A stretch of 5,969 nt of DNA from Xanthobacteraceae bacterium (GTDB taxonomy: Bacteria; Pseudomonadota; Alphaproteobacteria; Rhizobiales; Xanthobacteraceae), in NCBI GenBank assembly GCA_030043175.1, contig JASHYD010000750.1, forward strand, positions 1 to 5,969, given 5' to 3'. The translations under genes were made by a program, and so were the position numbers. The notes beneath the pieces were generated by a model. That model searched no databases. It saw nothing but the letters and a program-made list of their open reading frames with translations, and was not told the origin of the DNA. Every line of letters starts with the position of its first letter. Position 1 is the stretch's first letter. This document shows, piece after piece, positions 1 through 5,969 of the stretch.

Positions 1-107
1 ATATTTGGGATGACCCAGAGCGCGACCCTGGCGCCGTCAGGCCATGTAAGCTTCGGCCGGCGGATGATCGGCGAGTACGCAAAGGGGCCATAGGGGCGAG
101 CCTTCAT
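1..107 (-). CDS. Polysaccharide deacetylase family protein, N-terminal fragment
   Basis: Only the first 35 codons are inside the window; the rest lies beyond the left edge. Reading leftward from ATG at 107, the protein begins MKARPYGPFAYSPIIRRP and continues with KLTWPDGARVALWVIPN. This opening (YGPF.YSPI..RP...WP.GARVALWV.PN) is characteristic of polysaccharide-deacetylase-fold (NodB/PuuE-like) hydrolases common in Proteobacteria. These are metal-dependent enzymes that cleave C-N bonds; the group includes PuuE-type allantoinases as well as sugar deacetylases. The catalytic Asp/His motifs would lie outside the window, so activity and substrate cannot be judged. The start is well supported: a GGGAGG Shine-Dalgarno sequence (plus-strand 113-118) sits about 5 bases upstream. 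The gene is divergent from the M20 hydrolase at 550, and the two may share a regulatory region. Family assignment is from recalled family sequences, not a search. Confidence 0.85.
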   Translation of the reverse strand, partial: MKARPYGPFAYSPIIRRPKLTWPDGARVALWVIPN

Positions 108-549
108 CCGAGCCTCCCGCGCGGCAGTCCCGCGGCTTTGACCGGGCAAGCAAGCGCGGGCCGCCAGCCGCCCGCGCGATGGAGAAATTTGCACGAGAGG
201 ACTTTTCTGTTCCCGTTGCCGATGAGCGCGTCGCCCGAGGTCCTGCCGCCGGAATCGATCTTGACCCGGACCGGCTGAACATCGCCCCCGCTTCTACCGC
301 GTGTCGGAACCCAAATCCTCGCCATCGGCGCTGCCTCCGTGCTTCGGCCCGGATGTCGATTGCGCACCACGTTTTTACTACGTGATGGCAAGCCTGACCA
401 TCGCTTCGGTAGTGGCGGTCGTTTGGAATTCTTTGGCGTAGCCCGGGGCCGGCACGGTGGGCCGCTTGATGGCGGCTGGCTGCCCGGGCCTTGCGCCGGT
501 GTCCCGGAAGCGCATGATCTCGGGGGACATCCTGCGATGGGAGCAAGTT
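108..549. other. Divergent intergenic region, likely regulatory
   Basis: About 440 bases separate the leftward deacetylase-family gene from the rightward M20 gene. I find no convincing complete gene and no clear sigma-70 promoter pair. Visible structure includes GC-rich inverted repeats at 120-134 and 154-177, near the leader of the leftward gene, and a short CACGT/ACGTG inverted repeat at 368-384. A 50-codon open frame on the minus strand (378-530) has G/C-rich third positions but no recognisable homology, and its third positions coincide with those of the M20 frame, so composition alone does not make it a gene. The length and the divergent arrangement suggest that promoters and operator sites for both flanking genes lie here. 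Confidence 0.5.
154..177. repeat. GC-rich inverted repeat (8-bp stem, 8-base loop)
   Basis: The arms GCGCGGGC (154-161) and GCCCGCGC (170-177) are perfect complements around an 8-base loop. The element lies about 47 bases upstream of the leftward deacetylase-family start. A smaller 5-bp hairpin (120-134) sits between it and the Shine-Dalgarno sequence. No run of T follows on either strand, so it is not a standard intrinsic terminator. It could be a leader hairpin, an operator, or a chance structure in GC-rich DNA. Confidence 0.4.
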
Positions 550-1839
550 GTGGCAATCGACGGCGAAGCAGCAAAACACGTTCTGGCTCACATCGATCGC
601 GACGAGCTGGCGCAGCTCGGCTGCGAGCTGACGAGCATCCCGAGCCCGACCGGCCACGAAAAGGCAATCGCCGACTTCATCCTCGCTTGGTTCGAGGCCA
701 GCGGCTTGAAAGCGGTTCGACAGGAAGTGGAAATCGACCGCCCGAATGCGGTCGGCATTCTCAACGGGGACGGCACCGGATGCAGCCTCGGATTCAATGG
801 TCATACCGACACGAGCTTCACTGGAACGCGCGACGATCTTCGCATGGCAGCAAACCTTGAGCCTGACGACCAGCTCGGCGGACGCATCGTCGGCGACAAG
901 GTGCAGGGTCTGGGAATATCCAACATGAAAGGCGGCCTCGCATCTTTCATGGTGGCCGGGAAGGCCCTCAAGAGAAGCGGCGTCAGGCTCAAGGGCGATG
1001 TGGTGCTCGCGGCTGTGGTCGGTGAAATTTCCCGCACCCCCGTCGGTCCGTGGCAAGGCCGGGAATATCGCGGCGAAGGCATCGGCACCCGCCATCTCTT
1101 GTCTCATGGGATGCACACCGATTACGCCGTCGTGGCTGACGGCTCGGACCTCAACATCGTGTGGACTCAGACCGGCGTTGTCCAGGTCAAGGTGACGACA
1201 TTTGGCCGGGCGGAAGCCGCCTGGGGGACGGATCGGGCCGAGTTCCCGATGGACAAGGTGAACGCCATTGTGAAGATGACGCAGATCATCGATGCAGTAG
1301 AGACGTGGGGCGCGGCGTTCGAGCGGAAATACGTCTATCAATCGCCCACCGGCCCGCTGCTGCCGAAGGTCAATGTCGGTGCAATCGAGGGTGGCGCGCC
1401 CTATCGGCCGAATTATTTCCCCGGCGTCTGTTCGATCTACGTCGATGTGCGCATGCCGCCGCAGGTGCGGCCCCTCACTGTTCAGCGCGAATTGCGACGC
1501 GCGCTCAATGCCACCGGGCTCGATTTCGAGATCGACGTCTATAAATCGTTGCTCGGGCATGAGGGCAAGAACGTCGAACCGCTGGTCAAGTGTGCCGAAG
1601 AGGTCCACCGCTATCTGTTCGGCGTTGACATCAAACCGGAATCGCCCGATCGCGCCAGTATTTGGACCGACACCAACATCTATAACGAACTGGGCATTCC
1701 GGCAATCAAGATCGGCCCGCGTGGGCGGCGCATCAGTGCGCGCAACGAGGAGATCGACATTGATGTCATGGTCCGGGCGGCACAAATCTACGCGCTCATG
1801 GCGCTCGATATTTGCAGCCGCACCAAGGTGCTCGACTGA
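550..1839 (+). CDS. M20-family amidohydrolase (ArgE/DapE-like), with atypical active site
   Basis: The 429-residue product has the M20 peptidase/deacylase layout: an N-terminal catalytic half, an inserted dimerisation domain (about residues 205-320), and a returning catalytic C-terminus with TDTNIYNELGIPAIKIGP (373-390). The family cleaves amide bonds of N-acyl amino acids and related small molecules with two metal ions, usually in the cytoplasm; no signal peptide is seen. The metal-binding HTD (H85, D87) and one Glu (E159) are present. Other canonical positions differ: NMKGG (N125) instead of DMKGG, Gly158 at the usual catalytic Glu, Ala/Trp at 223-225 in place of the dimer-domain His, and Ser396 where the last metal-ligand His normally lies (SARNE versus HTPNE). 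I chose GTG at 550 because GGGAG (539-543) lies 6 bases upstream and family similarity begins there. In-frame alternatives are GTG 457, ATG 469 and ATG 514. Gene databases would probably label it acetylornithine deacetylase/succinyl-diaminopimelate desuccinylase-like, but a biosynthetic role is unlikely in this context. Confidence 0.9.
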   Translation: MAIDGEAAKHVLAHIDRDELAQLGCELTSIPSPTGHEKAIADFILAWFEASGLKAVRQEVEIDRPNAVGILNGDGTGCSLGFNGHTDTSFTGTRDDLRMAANLEPDDQLGGRIVGDKVQGLGISNMKGGLASFMVAGKALKRSGVRLKGDVVLAAVVGEISRTPVGPWQGREYRGEGIGTRHLLSHGMHTDYAVVADGSDLNIVWTQTGVVQVKVTTFGRAEAAWGTDRAEFPMDKVNAIVKMTQIIDAVETWGAAFERKYVYQSPTGPLLPKVNVGAIEGGAPYRPNYFPGVCSIYVDVRMPPQVRPLTVQRELRRALNATGLDFEIDVYKSLLGHEGKNVEPLVKCAEEVHRYLFGVDIKPESPDRASIWTDTNIYNELGIPAIKIGPRGRRISARNEEIDIDVMVRAAQIYALMALDICSRTKVLD

Positions 1840-1981
1840 GCGCCGCCGTGCTGCGAGCTCTCGTCACAGACCAGCGCAAGCGCCATCGCAATGTGACCTG
1901 CCTTGCGTGTCGGCGTAGAGCGCGTAAATTGACTTAAGTTGCGGCTCGCCGACATCTCCATCTTTTCTAGGGAAAACGCGC
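1840..1981 (+). other. Spacer between two co-directional genes
   Basis: The 142 bases between the M20 gene and the decarboxylase-like gene hold no gene and no clear terminator with a T-run. A TTGACT hexamer at 1929-1934 resembles a -35 box, but no acceptable -10 box lies 16-18 bases downstream. The ribosome-binding site of the next gene, AGGGAAA (1969-1975), is at its right end. The two genes may be co-transcribed, or the second may have its own promoter. Confidence 0.4.
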
Positions 1982-2968
1982 TTGTCCAGGCTTCCACTGA
2001 CGCTCGCTTGCGGCGATTACGAAATCGTGCGCGCCCTTGTCAACGGAAAGGTGATGCCGGACGGTGTCGACCTCAATGTCCTCACCGAGATGGATTCAAC
2101 GACGCGGCATTGGCGCTTTTTGCGAAACCAGGAATTCGATGTCGCGGAAATCTCGTGCTCGTCCTATCTCGTCGCCCGCGACCACGCACTGCCGGTCGAC
2201 GCGATTCCGGTGTTTCTCCATCGCAGGTTTCGCCACGGATTCATTTTCATCAACACCACCAAGCGCATACGCACTCCGAGCGATCTCGTCGGCCGAACAG
2301 TCGGTGTCAAGCAGTTTCAGGCTACCGCTATCGTGTGGATGCGCGGAATCCTGCAACATGAATATGGCGTACCGCTCGAATCGATTAAGTGGGTCTGCGA
2401 GTTGGACGAAACAATAGAATTTACGCCGCGTGCCGGTTTCAAGATCGAGCGCGCGCCGACCAATGCGTCGATCGAGCAGATGCTGGCCGACGGAGAGATC
2501 GATGCGGTCTTGCATCCTGATTTGATCCGTCCGCTGGTCGAAAAGGATCCGCGGATCGCCCGCCTCTTTCCAGATTATCCCGTCGAAGAAATGGCGTTCT
2601 ACCAAAAGACCGGCATTTTCCCGATCATGCATGTTCTCGGCATCAGACGGCATATCATCGATCGCAATCCGTGGGTTGCCATCAACCTCTTCCATGCCTT
2701 CGATGAAGCCAAGAGTGTTGCCATGCAGCGGCTGGCAAACCCGCGGGTCGTACCGCTCGCCTTTTACCGGGAAGCCTGGGAAGAGCAGGAAAGGATCATG
2801 GGGCCAGATCCGTGGGAATATGGCCTCTCCGACAACAACCGTCACAACCTTCAGACGCTGGTTGGCTACGCCTATGAGCAAGGCCTGATCCGGGGCAAAT
2901 TCGCGCTCAACGAGCTGTTCCTGGACGTGTCTCAGGGGCGCAAGCGCGGCGTCGAGTTCAGAATATGA
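1982..2968 (+). CDS. 4,5-dihydroxyphthalate decarboxylase-like protein (binding-protein fold)
   Basis: The 328-residue product matches the family usually annotated as 4,5-dihydroxyphthalate decarboxylase (Pht5-type), which has a type II periplasmic-binding-protein fold related to NMT1/THI5 proteins. Recognisable segments are LTLACGDYE near the N-terminus (6-14), FDVAEIS (52-58), PVFLHRRFRHGFIFIN (76-91), and DLVGRTVGVKQFQATAIVW followed by RGIL and EYGV (101-130). Pht5 itself removes CO2 from 4,5-dihydroxyphthalate to give protocatechuate, but many relatives are of unknown function or are called ABC-transporter binding proteins. There is no signal peptide: the chain starts directly with the first beta strand, which argues for a cytoplasmic enzyme or sensor rather than a transport receptor. 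Translation starts at TTG 1982, supported by AGGGAAA about 7 bases upstream; the next in-frame ATG (codon 25) would cut into the conserved fold. No phthalate dioxygenase or dehydrogenase gene is in view, so the true substrate is open. Confidence 0.85.
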   Translation: MSRLPLTLACGDYEIVRALVNGKVMPDGVDLNVLTEMDSTTRHWRFLRNQEFDVAEISCSSYLVARDHALPVDAIPVFLHRRFRHGFIFINTTKRIRTPSDLVGRTVGVKQFQATAIVWMRGILQHEYGVPLESIKWVCELDETIEFTPRAGFKIERAPTNASIEQMLADGEIDAVLHPDLIRPLVEKDPRIARLFPDYPVEEMAFYQKTGIFPIMHVLGIRRHIIDRNPWVAINLFHAFDEAKSVAMQRLANPRVVPLAFYREAWEEQERIMGPDPWEYGLSDNNRHNLQTLVGYAYEQGLIRGKFALNELFLDVSQGRKRGVEFRI

Positions 2969-3009
2969 TCCAGGACATCATCCGAGGGTGGAATGGCCCA
3001 TTTGGAGGA

Positions 3010-5346
3010 TCAACGGTTAGTCCGGCCGCCCGCCGATGCCTGGATGAGCTCAACAAGGCGCGCCGGCGTAATCGGCACCTCCTCGATACACACGTCATAA
3101 TCCCTGAGCGCGTCTTCAATACCGGAGATAATCGCTGCCGCAGCGGGTACGGTGCCAGACTCGCCAATGCCTTTTACGCCAAGCGGATTTTTGCTGCTCG
3201 GATATGCCACAAGGTGGACGCTTATCGGTGGGATTTCCGGAGCCGTAGGCAAGAGATAATCGGCAAAACTTGCCGTCATCGGCTGAGCTGCGCGGTCGAA
3301 GCTCATGAATTCGAATAGCGCATTGCCGATTCCATGAACCAGGCCGCCGTGAATCTGCCCCTCGGCAGTCATTGGGTTGATTACGCAGCCACAGTCATTG
3401 ACCACTACGTAGTCGAGCAAGGTGACGCTGCCGGTGAGGGGGTCGACCTCCAGTTCGACGGCGTGTACGCCGATGCCGTAGGTCAGAGCCGCCGTCTCGA
3501 AGTTCACCGCAGATTCGAGACCCGGTGCTATTCCCGAAGGGATCTTGTAGCCGGGTGCTCCGGCCAGCGTATCGGCTATTTCCCGCAGCGGGATGGAAAC
3601 GTTTTTGCCATGCGCCATGATGATCCCATCGCGAATGTCCAGGTTCTCCGGCGCTATCCCGAGGATGAGGGCAGCGGTGGCCACTGCCTTTTCGCGTACG
3701 GTGCGAGCTGCCAGATGGACAGAGCTTCCGGCGGTCACCGTTTGGCGGCTGGCAAAACCGCCGAGACCGAGTTGTATTGCAGACGTATCGCCGCTGATCA
3801 CCGCGATATCTTCCGGTCGAACGCCGACCTCATCGGCGGCTATTTGTGCGAGCACTGTCTTGAGGCCTTGCCCCATGGCCATGGCCCCGGTGAGGACCGT
3901 GACCTTCCCGGAGCGGCCGACGCGAACAATGGCCGACTCGAACGGGCCACGCCCGGTGCCTTTCAGCCCCATCGCGACGCCGAAACCCAAGAGGCGGCCT
4001 TCCGGGCGCGCCGTTTTGCGGCGCGATCGAAAGCCGGTGACATCTGCGCTGGTCAAAGCAAGGTCCAGACAAGCCGGGAAATCGCCGCTTTCGTAAACGA
4101 TTGTGCTGGTCGAGCGCGCCCGCATCGGGGTCGAATAGGGAATTGCGTCGGCCGGCACAAGATTGCGGCGCCTCACCTCCACCCGATCAAGGCCTAGGTC
4201 ACGCGCGACGGCATCAAGCACCCGCTCCATCGCAAAGCAGCCTTCGGGATAGCCCGCGCCGCGCACCGGTGCGGTTGGAACCTTGTTGGTCTCCACAACT
4301 GACACATGCAGCCTGTAATGCGGCAGGACGTAGGGACCCGGGAAATTTGTCGAAGCGTTGTAGGCAAGGTTGATGCCCTGGTAAGTATATGCTCCGGCGT
4401 CATTGATCATGGTGCCCCGCGCGCCGAGCAAGCGTCCGTCATTATCGACACCGACCTCGATGGTCCAGTATTGATCGCGCTCCTGAATTGAAGCGGTGAA
4501 ATGCTCGCGCCGATCCTCAATCCATTTGACGGGCCGCCGTAACACAAGTGCAGCCGCCGAGATCGCAACTTCTTCCGGGTAGACAATGAATTTTGCACCA
4601 AACCCGCCACCGACGTCCGGCGCCACGACGCGGACCCGATTTTCGTCGAGTCCGAGCATTTTCATGATGAAATAGCGAGCTTCATGGGCCAGTTGCGTCG
4701 AGGTCCACACGGTCAATAGGTCGGCCTCGGCATCGTGGTTTACGACGAGTCCGCGCCCCTCGATCGGATGTGCGCCGCCACGATGCTGCTTCAGATTGAC
4801 GGTCAGACGGCGAGGCGCCAGCTCGACGGCAGCATCAGCGTCGCCGTAGCTCTGGATGAAATCGATCAGCAGGTTGCCACGGCGGTTCACGTGCACATTG
4901 GGAGCCCGAGGCGATAACGCGTCCCGGCAATCAGCGACCGCCGGTAGCTCCCGGATATCCAGCTCGACCAGCGCCAGCGCGTCTTCCGCGATATAACGGG
5001 TGTCCGCGACGACCAGAGCGATCGCCTCGCCTACATATGAAACCTCCTTGTTTGCCAAGATAAATGGTGAGATATCATGCGGCAGCTCGGTGCTCGGAAA
5101 TTGCAGCGGCAAACGATCAGCCGTAAGGACCGGGCGCAAATCCGCCAGCGTGTAGACCGCATGCACGCCAGCCAGCGCCCGCGCTTTTGTCGTGTCGATC
5201 GCGTTGATGAGCCCATGAGCGACAGCGCTGCGCAGGAACGCCGCCTGAAGAACCCCTGGCGGATTGAGGTCGTCCACGAAGCGGCCTGCACCACGAACCA
5301 GGGGCCGATCCTCGAGACGCGGATGACGACGGCCGATATAACGCAT
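3010..5346 (-). CDS. Xanthine/CO dehydrogenase-family molybdopterin-binding large subunit
   Basis: The 778-residue product is a full-length molybdenum hydroxylase large subunit (CoxL/XdhB type). It has an a/b-hammerhead domain (about 16-125) followed by two molybdopterin-cofactor-binding halves. Cofactor motifs include VGGGFGAK (245-252), AMGQG (490-494) and the C-terminal KGIGESGT (725-732), whose E729 is the universal catalytic glutamate. The active-site loop reads APVRGAGYPEG (359-369). It is neither the AYxCSFR of true CO dehydrogenases (form I) nor the AYRGAGR of form II, so CO oxidation is not expected; hydroxylation of an aromatic, heterocyclic or aldehyde substrate is. The enzyme normally works with separate FAD and 2Fe-2S subunits, which are not in the window. 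ATG at 5346 gives the typical start MRYIGRRHPRLEDRPL; GTG at 5355 in the same frame is possible, and neither has a strong ribosome-binding site. It lies downstream of the Bug receptor on the same strand and ends 41 bases from the convergent decarboxylase-like gene. Confidence 0.95.
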   Translation of the reverse strand: MRYIGRRHPRLEDRPLVRGAGRFVDDLNPPGVLQAAFLRSAVAHGLINAIDTTKARALAGVHAVYTLADLRPVLTADRLPLQFPSTELPHDISPFILANKEVSYVGEAIALVVADTRYIAEDALALVELDIRELPAVADCRDALSPRAPNVHVNRRGNLLIDFIQSYGDADAAVELAPRRLTVNLKQHRGGAHPIEGRGLVVNHDAEADLLTVWTSTQLAHEARYFIMKMLGLDENRVRVVAPDVGGGFGAKFIVYPEEVAISAAALVLRRPVKWIEDRREHFTASIQERDQYWTIEVGVDNDGRLLGARGTMINDAGAYTYQGINLAYNASTNFPGPYVLPHYRLHVSVVETNKVPTAPVRGAGYPEGCFAMERVLDAVARDLGLDRVEVRRRNLVPADAIPYSTPMRARSTSTIVYESGDFPACLDLALTSADVTGFRSRRKTARPEGRLLGFGVAMGLKGTGRGPFESAIVRVGRSGKVTVLTGAMAMGQGLKTVLAQIAADEVGVRPEDIAVISGDTSAIQLGLGGFASRQTVTAGSSVHLAARTVREKAVATAALILGIAPENLDIRDGIIMAHGKNVSIPLREIADTLAGAPGYKIPSGIAPGLESAVNFETAALTYGIGVHAVELEVDPLTGSVTLLDYVVVNDCGCVINPMTAEGQIHGGLVHGIGNALFEFMSFDRAAQPMTASFADYLLPTAPEIPPISVHLVAYPSSKNPLGVKGIGESGTVPAAAAIISGIEDALRDYDVCIEEVPITPARLVELIQASAGGRTNR

Positions 5347-5417
5347 CCCGGGCACCGAAAGTGCTTGCTCGGCTATTGCAGCCGCTCAGCTGGTGATCGA
5401 GGTGGCAAGGTGGCGCT

Positions 5418-5432
5418 CCGACGCGCTGTCGG
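5418..5432. repeat. Short inverted repeat (5-bp stem, 5-base loop)
   Basis: CCGAC (5418-5422) and GTCGG (5428-5432) are complementary around GCGCT. It lies in the spacer between the Bug receptor and hydroxylase genes, four bases from the stronger palindrome at 5437-5451. Alone it could easily be chance; the tandem placement is the reason to record it. Confidence 0.35.
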
Positions 5433-5436
5433 CGGC

Positions 5437-5451
5437 GTGATCCGGGATCAC
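5437..5451. repeat. Perfect 15-base palindrome GTGATCC-G-GGATCAC
   Basis: Two perfect 7-base arms flank a single central base, 11 bases past the stop codon of the Bug receptor gene and about 90 bases upstream of the hydroxylase start, in the direction of transcription. With no T-run after it, it is not a classic terminator. The symmetry suits a dimeric regulator site, or a hairpin in the transcript that separates expression of the two genes. Confidence 0.45.
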
Positions 5452-5462
5452 ATCATACCGGT

Positions 5463-5969
5463 TCATTCGATCGGAATGCCGCTGGCCCTGACCATGGCGG
5501 CCCAGTGATCGACCTCCCTTCCAATGAAGGTCCTAAGATAAGCGGGCGTCCGCAGCTCGGGAGCTATTGGGGCGACGCCGGTCTGCTTGAGCCGTTCGAT
5601 CATCACCGGTGACTTCAGCGTTTGTGTGGTCGCATCGTAGAGTTTCTGCACAATGGCATCGGGTGTGTCCTTGGGGAAGAAGAATGCGGTCCAGAAGTAG
5701 GAATCCACCCCTGGGATTCCGAGCTCCTTCGATGTCCGCAGAGCCGGGAACAGATCCGAACGCTCGCTCGTCAATAAGGCTATGGCCTTGGCGTTGCCCG
5801 CCTCGAGCGGTCCCATTGCGGCTGCGCCGAGTGCACAGAAGTAGTCGATCCGGCGGCCGATCAGGTCCTGCATCGCCAGCCCCGATCCCCGGTAAGGCAC
5901 ATGCGTCGGCTCGATGCCGATTGCTGCGTTCAGCTTGGCGCAGGAGAAATGCGATCCTGACCCGACTCC
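5463..5969 (-). CDS. Bug/TctC-family tripartite tricarboxylate transporter receptor, C-terminal part
   Basis: The visible 168 residues are the C-terminal half of a periplasmic receptor of the tripartite tricarboxylate transporter (Bug) family; full proteins are about 320 residues, so the N-terminus and signal peptide lie beyond the right edge. The frame is open to the window end. It begins GVGSGSHFSCAKLN and continues with the family hallmark HVPYRGSGLAMQDLIGRRIDY (the usual form is THVPYRG..PAMQDLIGGRIDY), then the typical KAIALLTSERS, LFPALRTSKELGIPGVD, and a C-terminal GREVDHWAAMVRASGI. Such receptors capture small carboxylated molecules in the periplasm; many are orphans without adjacent tctA/tctB membrane genes. 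Being just upstream of the molybdenum hydroxylase on the same strand, it may deliver that enzyme's substrate or a related compound, but ligand specificity cannot be read from this half. A GTG at 5900 is internal and is not the start. Confidence 0.95.
   Translation of the reverse strand, partial: GVGSGSHFSCAKLNAAIGIEPTHVPYRGSGLAMQDLIGRRIDYFCALGAAAMGPLEAGNAKAIALLTSERSDLFPALRTSKELGIPGVDSYFWTAFFFPKDTPDAIVQKLYDATTQTLKSPVMIERLKQTGVAPIAPELRTPAYLRTFIGREVDHWAAMVRASGIPIE

Noticed and set aside
1..93. Plus-strand open frame from the left edge ending with TAG at 91-93, considered as the tail of an upstream gene
   Set aside because: The opposite strand encodes a clear deacetylase-family N-terminus with a good Shine-Dalgarno sequence over the same bases.
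179..385. Plus-strand 68-codon open frame in the divergent region
   Set aside because: No ribosome-binding site before ATG 179, mixed third-position composition, and no recognisable product.
37..1785. Long minus-strand open frame (582 codons) opposite the M20 gene
   Set aside because: Its translation has no recognisable domain and is rich in Arg, His and Ala as expected for an antisense shadow in GC-rich DNA. It lies opposite an M20 gene with clear family motifs, and its left end overlaps the deacetylase-family gene.
1929..1957. TTGACT as a possible sigma-70 -35 box before the decarboxylase-like gene
   Set aside because: The hexamers at 16-18 base spacing (for example ACATCT) do not resemble TATAAT, so a promoter cannot be supported.
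2096..2881. Minus-strand open frame (261 codons) opposite the decarboxylase-like gene
   Set aside because: The plus-strand product matches a known family along its whole length; the minus-strand product matches nothing I recognise.
2969..3009. Possible bidirectional terminator between the convergent genes
   Set aside because: No stem longer than 5 bp and no T-run are visible in the 41-base gap.
3334..4197. Plus-strand open frame (287 codons) opposite the hydroxylase gene
   Set aside because: No family resemblance; fully contained within the strongly supported molybdenum hydroxylase gene on the other strand.

Overview
The window looks like a piece of a high-GC alphaproteobacterial chromosome, most like a Bradyrhizobium/Rhodopseudomonas relative. 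This is inferred from the codon use (third positions mostly G or C), the GTG and TTG starts, and the gene families: a Bug/TctC tripartite tricarboxylate transporter receptor, a CoxL-like molybdenum hydroxylase and a proteobacterial polysaccharide-deacetylase-fold hydrolase. No RNA gene, insertion sequence, CRISPR array or phage gene is visible.

Layout, left to right. At 1-107 (minus) is the N-terminus of a polysaccharide-deacetylase-family protein that runs off the left edge. A 442-base divergent intergenic region (108-549) follows. Two genes then run rightward: an M20-family amidohydrolase (550-1839) and, after a 142-base spacer, a cytoplasmic binding-protein-fold protein of the 4,5-dihydroxyphthalate decarboxylase type (1982-2968). 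They converge, with a gap of 41 bases, on two leftward genes: the large molybdopterin subunit of a xanthine/CO-dehydrogenase-family hydroxylase (3010-5346) and, upstream of it, the C-terminal half of a Bug-type periplasmic receptor (5463 to beyond 5969). The 107-116 bases between these last two genes hold two adjacent inverted repeats.

Taken together this reads as an accessory catabolic locus: a periplasmic capture protein, a molybdenum hydroxylase that oxidises an aromatic, heterocyclic or aldehyde substrate with water, a decarboxylase-like protein, and two hydrolases of families that act on amide bonds. Uptake and breakdown of a small carboxylated or N-containing ring compound would fit, but the substrate cannot be read from the sequence. 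The most unusual point is that the M20 protein is full length yet lacks several canonical metal-binding and catalytic residues. The hydroxylase also has a non-CO-type active-site loop and no adjacent FAD or iron-sulfur subunit gene in view.
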